Positions 5,687 to 6,406 of a stretch of 6,406 bases of DNA are shown piece after piece. Source of the DNA: Desulfovibrio sp. (lineage in GTDB: Bacteria; Desulfobacterota; Desulfovibrionia; Desulfovibrionales; Desulfovibrionaceae). The notes beneath the pieces were generated by a model. It had not been told where the DNA came from. It searched no databases and saw nothing but the letters and a program-made list of their open reading frames with translations. A program made the translations under genes and the position numbers. The stretch is from the NCBI GenBank assembly GCA_014804865.1, contig JAAUYY010000070.1, positions 1-6,406 of the forward strand, in the 5' to 3' direction. How positions within the stretch are numbered: position 1 is the first letter of the stretch; every line of letters starts with the position of its first letter.

Positions 5687-5836
5687 CTAGTCGTCGAGAA
5701 AGCGGATTTGCGGTTTTTGACGCCGCTTTTTGAGCCTTTGGCGAAGACTGAAAAAGCAGAGACAGACTTCGGAGAAAACGACGAGAGCGACTCCCGCGAT
5801 AGATAAGACAATGAAACCCTCGAAAATTTCCGGCAT
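5687..5836 (-). CDS. Small single-pass membrane protein, 49 residues
   Basis: ATG at 5836-5834 is preceded by GGAGGTCTT, a near-ideal Shine-Dalgarno site. The 49-codon frame ends in TAG at 5687. Residues 8-31 form one hydrophobic membrane segment containing two Cys (C25, C27) and a single Glu (E23). A strongly basic tail follows (RQRLKKRRQK at 32-41), then an acidic LDD end. By the positive-inside rule the basic C-terminus should be cytoplasmic and the short acidic N-terminus outside. It is the first gene of the leftward set. Small one-pass proteins of this shape in phage elements include holin-like, superinfection-exclusion and regulatory proteins; nothing here chooses among them. An overlapping 88-codon frame in the same orientation (5925-5659) is Ser-rich and less convincing. 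Confidence 0.62.
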   Translation of the reverse strand: MPEIFEGFIVLSIAGVALVVFSEVCLCFFSLRQRLKKRRQKPQIRFLDD

Positions 5837-6088
5837 AAGACCTCCGTAAAAAAGGCGTTTATGAGCGGCTGATTAGCGCTCAGGCGCGACATGATCGCTC
5901 CGCGACAAGGCGCTTTTCGCCGCATGTTCGTCCCGCAAAACGGCTAAATTGAGACCGGATACGGAGAGCGAATCTGGCGACAAGCGACGCGAGACGGGCA
6001 AAGGGGAAATGAAAGCCGAAGGAGAAACGTAGAAGCCAAGACGGGCTTTATGTATAGCAAACTTTACCCATACCCCGCCCTATCACTA

Positions 6089-6116
6089 TTGCCCTTTTTT
6101 ACGGGTTTGGCATAAA
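6089..6116 (+). promoter_or_regulatory. Possible tRNA-Ser promoter
   Basis: TTGCCC (6089-6094) and CATAAA (6111-6116) are 16 bases apart and each matches four of six sigma-70 consensus positions. Transcription would begin about 40 bases before the tRNA. This is a weak match given by position only. Confidence 0.22.
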
Positions 6117-6130
6117 AAAAAAAAAAAAAA
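6114..6130 (+). repeat. Seventeen-A homopolymer tract
   Basis: An uninterrupted run of 17 adenines 30 bases upstream of the tRNA, unusual in a GC-rich context. It may act as curved DNA or an UP-like element. Its length could also be a sequencing or assembly artefact. Confidence 0.7.
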
Positions 6131-6159
6131 GGATGAGATCTGGAATAGAAAGACGGTAA

Positions 6160-6249
6160 GGAGAAATGGCAGAGCGGTTAATTGCGACGGTCTTGAAAAC
6201 CGTTGATGGCGTAAGTCATCCGGGGGTTCGAATCCCTCTTTCTCCGCCA
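6160..6249 (+). tRNA. tRNA-Ser (anticodon UGA), CCA encoded
   Basis: The acceptor stem GGAGAAA (6160-6166) pairs with TTTCTCC (6239-6245), followed by the discriminator G and an encoded CCA (6247-6249). The anticodon stem ACGGT/ACCGT (6187-6191 and 6199-6203) encloses loop CTTGAAA with anticodon TGA at 6194-6196. A long variable arm, GATGGC-GTAA-GTCATC, and the T arm GGGGG-TTCGAAT-CCCTC complete it. The 90-base length and long variable arm are typical of class II tRNA-Ser reading UCA. tRNA-Ser genes are common integration targets, but integrated elements normally lie on the 3' side of the tRNA, whereas the phage-like genes here lie on the 5' side. Confidence 0.95.
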
Positions 6250-6264
6250 GAAAGCGATATATAG

Positions 6265-6287
6265 AGTTCCTTGAAATTCAAGGAACT
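6265..6287 (+). promoter_or_regulatory. Perfect 11-bp hairpin downstream of tRNA-Ser
   Basis: AGTTCCTTGAA and TTCAAGGAACT form perfect 11-base arms around a single A. In RNA a few pairs would open to form the loop. No U-run follows, so it is not a standard intrinsic terminator. The right arm contains AAGGA directly before an ATG at 6288, so the stem would hide that ribosome site. It may also serve in tRNA 3'-end processing or as an operator. Confidence 0.5.
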
Positions 6288-6374
6288 ATGGAAGAAAATG
6301 CAGAGGCGTCACGGGAGTTTAGTCCGGCAGGCAATCCCGTGATTTTCTATTTGGGGGGATTTTATGGGATATAG
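6288..6374 (+). CDS. Possible 28-residue peptide downstream of tRNA-Ser
   Basis: ATG at 6288 follows AAGGA at a short spacing and opens a 28-codon frame ending in TAG at 6374. The peptide has an acidic start and a hydrophobic end (NPVIFYLGGFYGI at 16-28). Its ribosome site is sealed in the hairpin just upstream. A second inverted repeat (CACGGGA at 6310-6316, TCCCGTG at 6335-6341, then ATTTTCTATTT) lies inside the frame and could be a weak terminator, which argues against coding. It may be a leader peptide for the gene starting at 6389, or chance. Confidence 0.22.
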   Translation: MEENAEASREFSPAGNPVIFYLGGFYGI

Positions 6375-6388
6375 GTAGAAGGAGGCTT

Positions 6389-6406
6389 GTGAAGCTTTTT
6401 TTGAAA
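6389..6406 (+). CDS. Possible start of a rightward gene, cut by the edge
   Basis: AGAAGGAGG (6378-6385) is followed closely by GTG AAG CTT TTT TTG AAA, which would give MKLFLK, a start typical of secreted or membrane proteins. Only six codons are visible and the spacing to GTG is short, so this is tentative. Confidence 0.28.

Larger units (their letters stand above)
5837..6159. other. Intergenic region between the leftward genes and the tRNA
   Basis: I see no convincing gene in these 323 bases. The region separates divergent transcription units, so promoters for both are expected. Visible elements are a 6-base inverted repeat TGAGCG/CGCTCA at 5862-5882 just ahead of the membrane protein's ribosome site, a TGCTATACA stretch on the minus strand (6051-6059) that resembles a weak extended -10 box, and a 17-A tract at 6114-6130. 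A 21-codon plus-strand frame at 6050-6115 has no ribosome site and was not called. Confidence 0.5.

Noticed and set aside
5031..5806. Two long plus-strand frames (182 and 228 codons) through the repeat region
   Set aside because: Products are L/P/R/S-rich with almost no acidic residues until the part antisense to the membrane gene; no ribosome sites; openness follows from the pyrimidine-rich repeats.
6050..6115. Plus-strand 21-codon frame before the poly-A tract
   Set aside because: No ribosome site and it overlaps the likely promoter area of the tRNA.
6160..6249. attachment site in tRNA-Ser
   Set aside because: No integrase and no duplicate of the tRNA 3' end is visible, and the phage-like genes lie on the wrong side for standard tRNA integration.
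6265..6287. Intrinsic terminator of the tRNA gene
   Set aside because: The hairpin is perfect but is followed by ATGGAAGAAAATG and not by a U-run.

Overview
The window looks like part of a phage or phage-derived element in a GC-rich bacterium. Most start codons follow clear AGGAGG-type Shine-Dalgarno sites. Almost everything is transcribed leftward (minus strand). The best-recognised gene, at the left edge and cut by it, has the conserved N-terminal pattern of phage replication proteins. The host taxon cannot be named from this sequence. Nothing structural, packaging or integrase-like is present, so 'phage replication/early module' is an inference from one recognisable gene and its small, tightly packed neighbours.

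Layout in transcription order (right to left): a 49-residue single-pass membrane protein (5836-5687); about 885 bases without a convincing gene, filled with one-directional TATCGC/TATTGC repeats and perfect palindromes; an acidic 271-residue protein with an 11-12-residue Asn-phased repeat and a duplicated C-terminal motif (4801-3986); about 500 bases of purine-rich repetitive sequence without a confident gene; a 115-residue protein of unknown function (3483-3136); a 34-43-residue basic peptide (3102/3075-2971); a 415-residue protein with a helical head and a 13-residue KPEA-repeat tail (2915-1668); a 270-residue protein made of four tandem helix-turn-helix units (1621-809); a 96-residue double zinc-finger protein (789-499); and the replication protein (506 to beyond base 1), whose ATG overlaps the zinc-finger stop codon. 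The last three or four genes are spaced like one operon.

The right end (about 5840-6406) is more AT-rich. It carries a complete plus-strand tRNA-Ser(UGA) with encoded CCA, a 17-A tract upstream of it, a strong hairpin downstream, and the possible start of a rightward gene at the edge.

Two themes deserve attention. First, short degenerate repeats recur in both coding and non-coding parts: 39-bp and 33-36-bp coding repeats, 12-bp intergenic repeats, and a duplicated gene leader. Second, a protein with four DNA-binding units is encoded near a large directional repeat array that resembles an iteron-type origin or control region. A link between the two is only a hypothesis.
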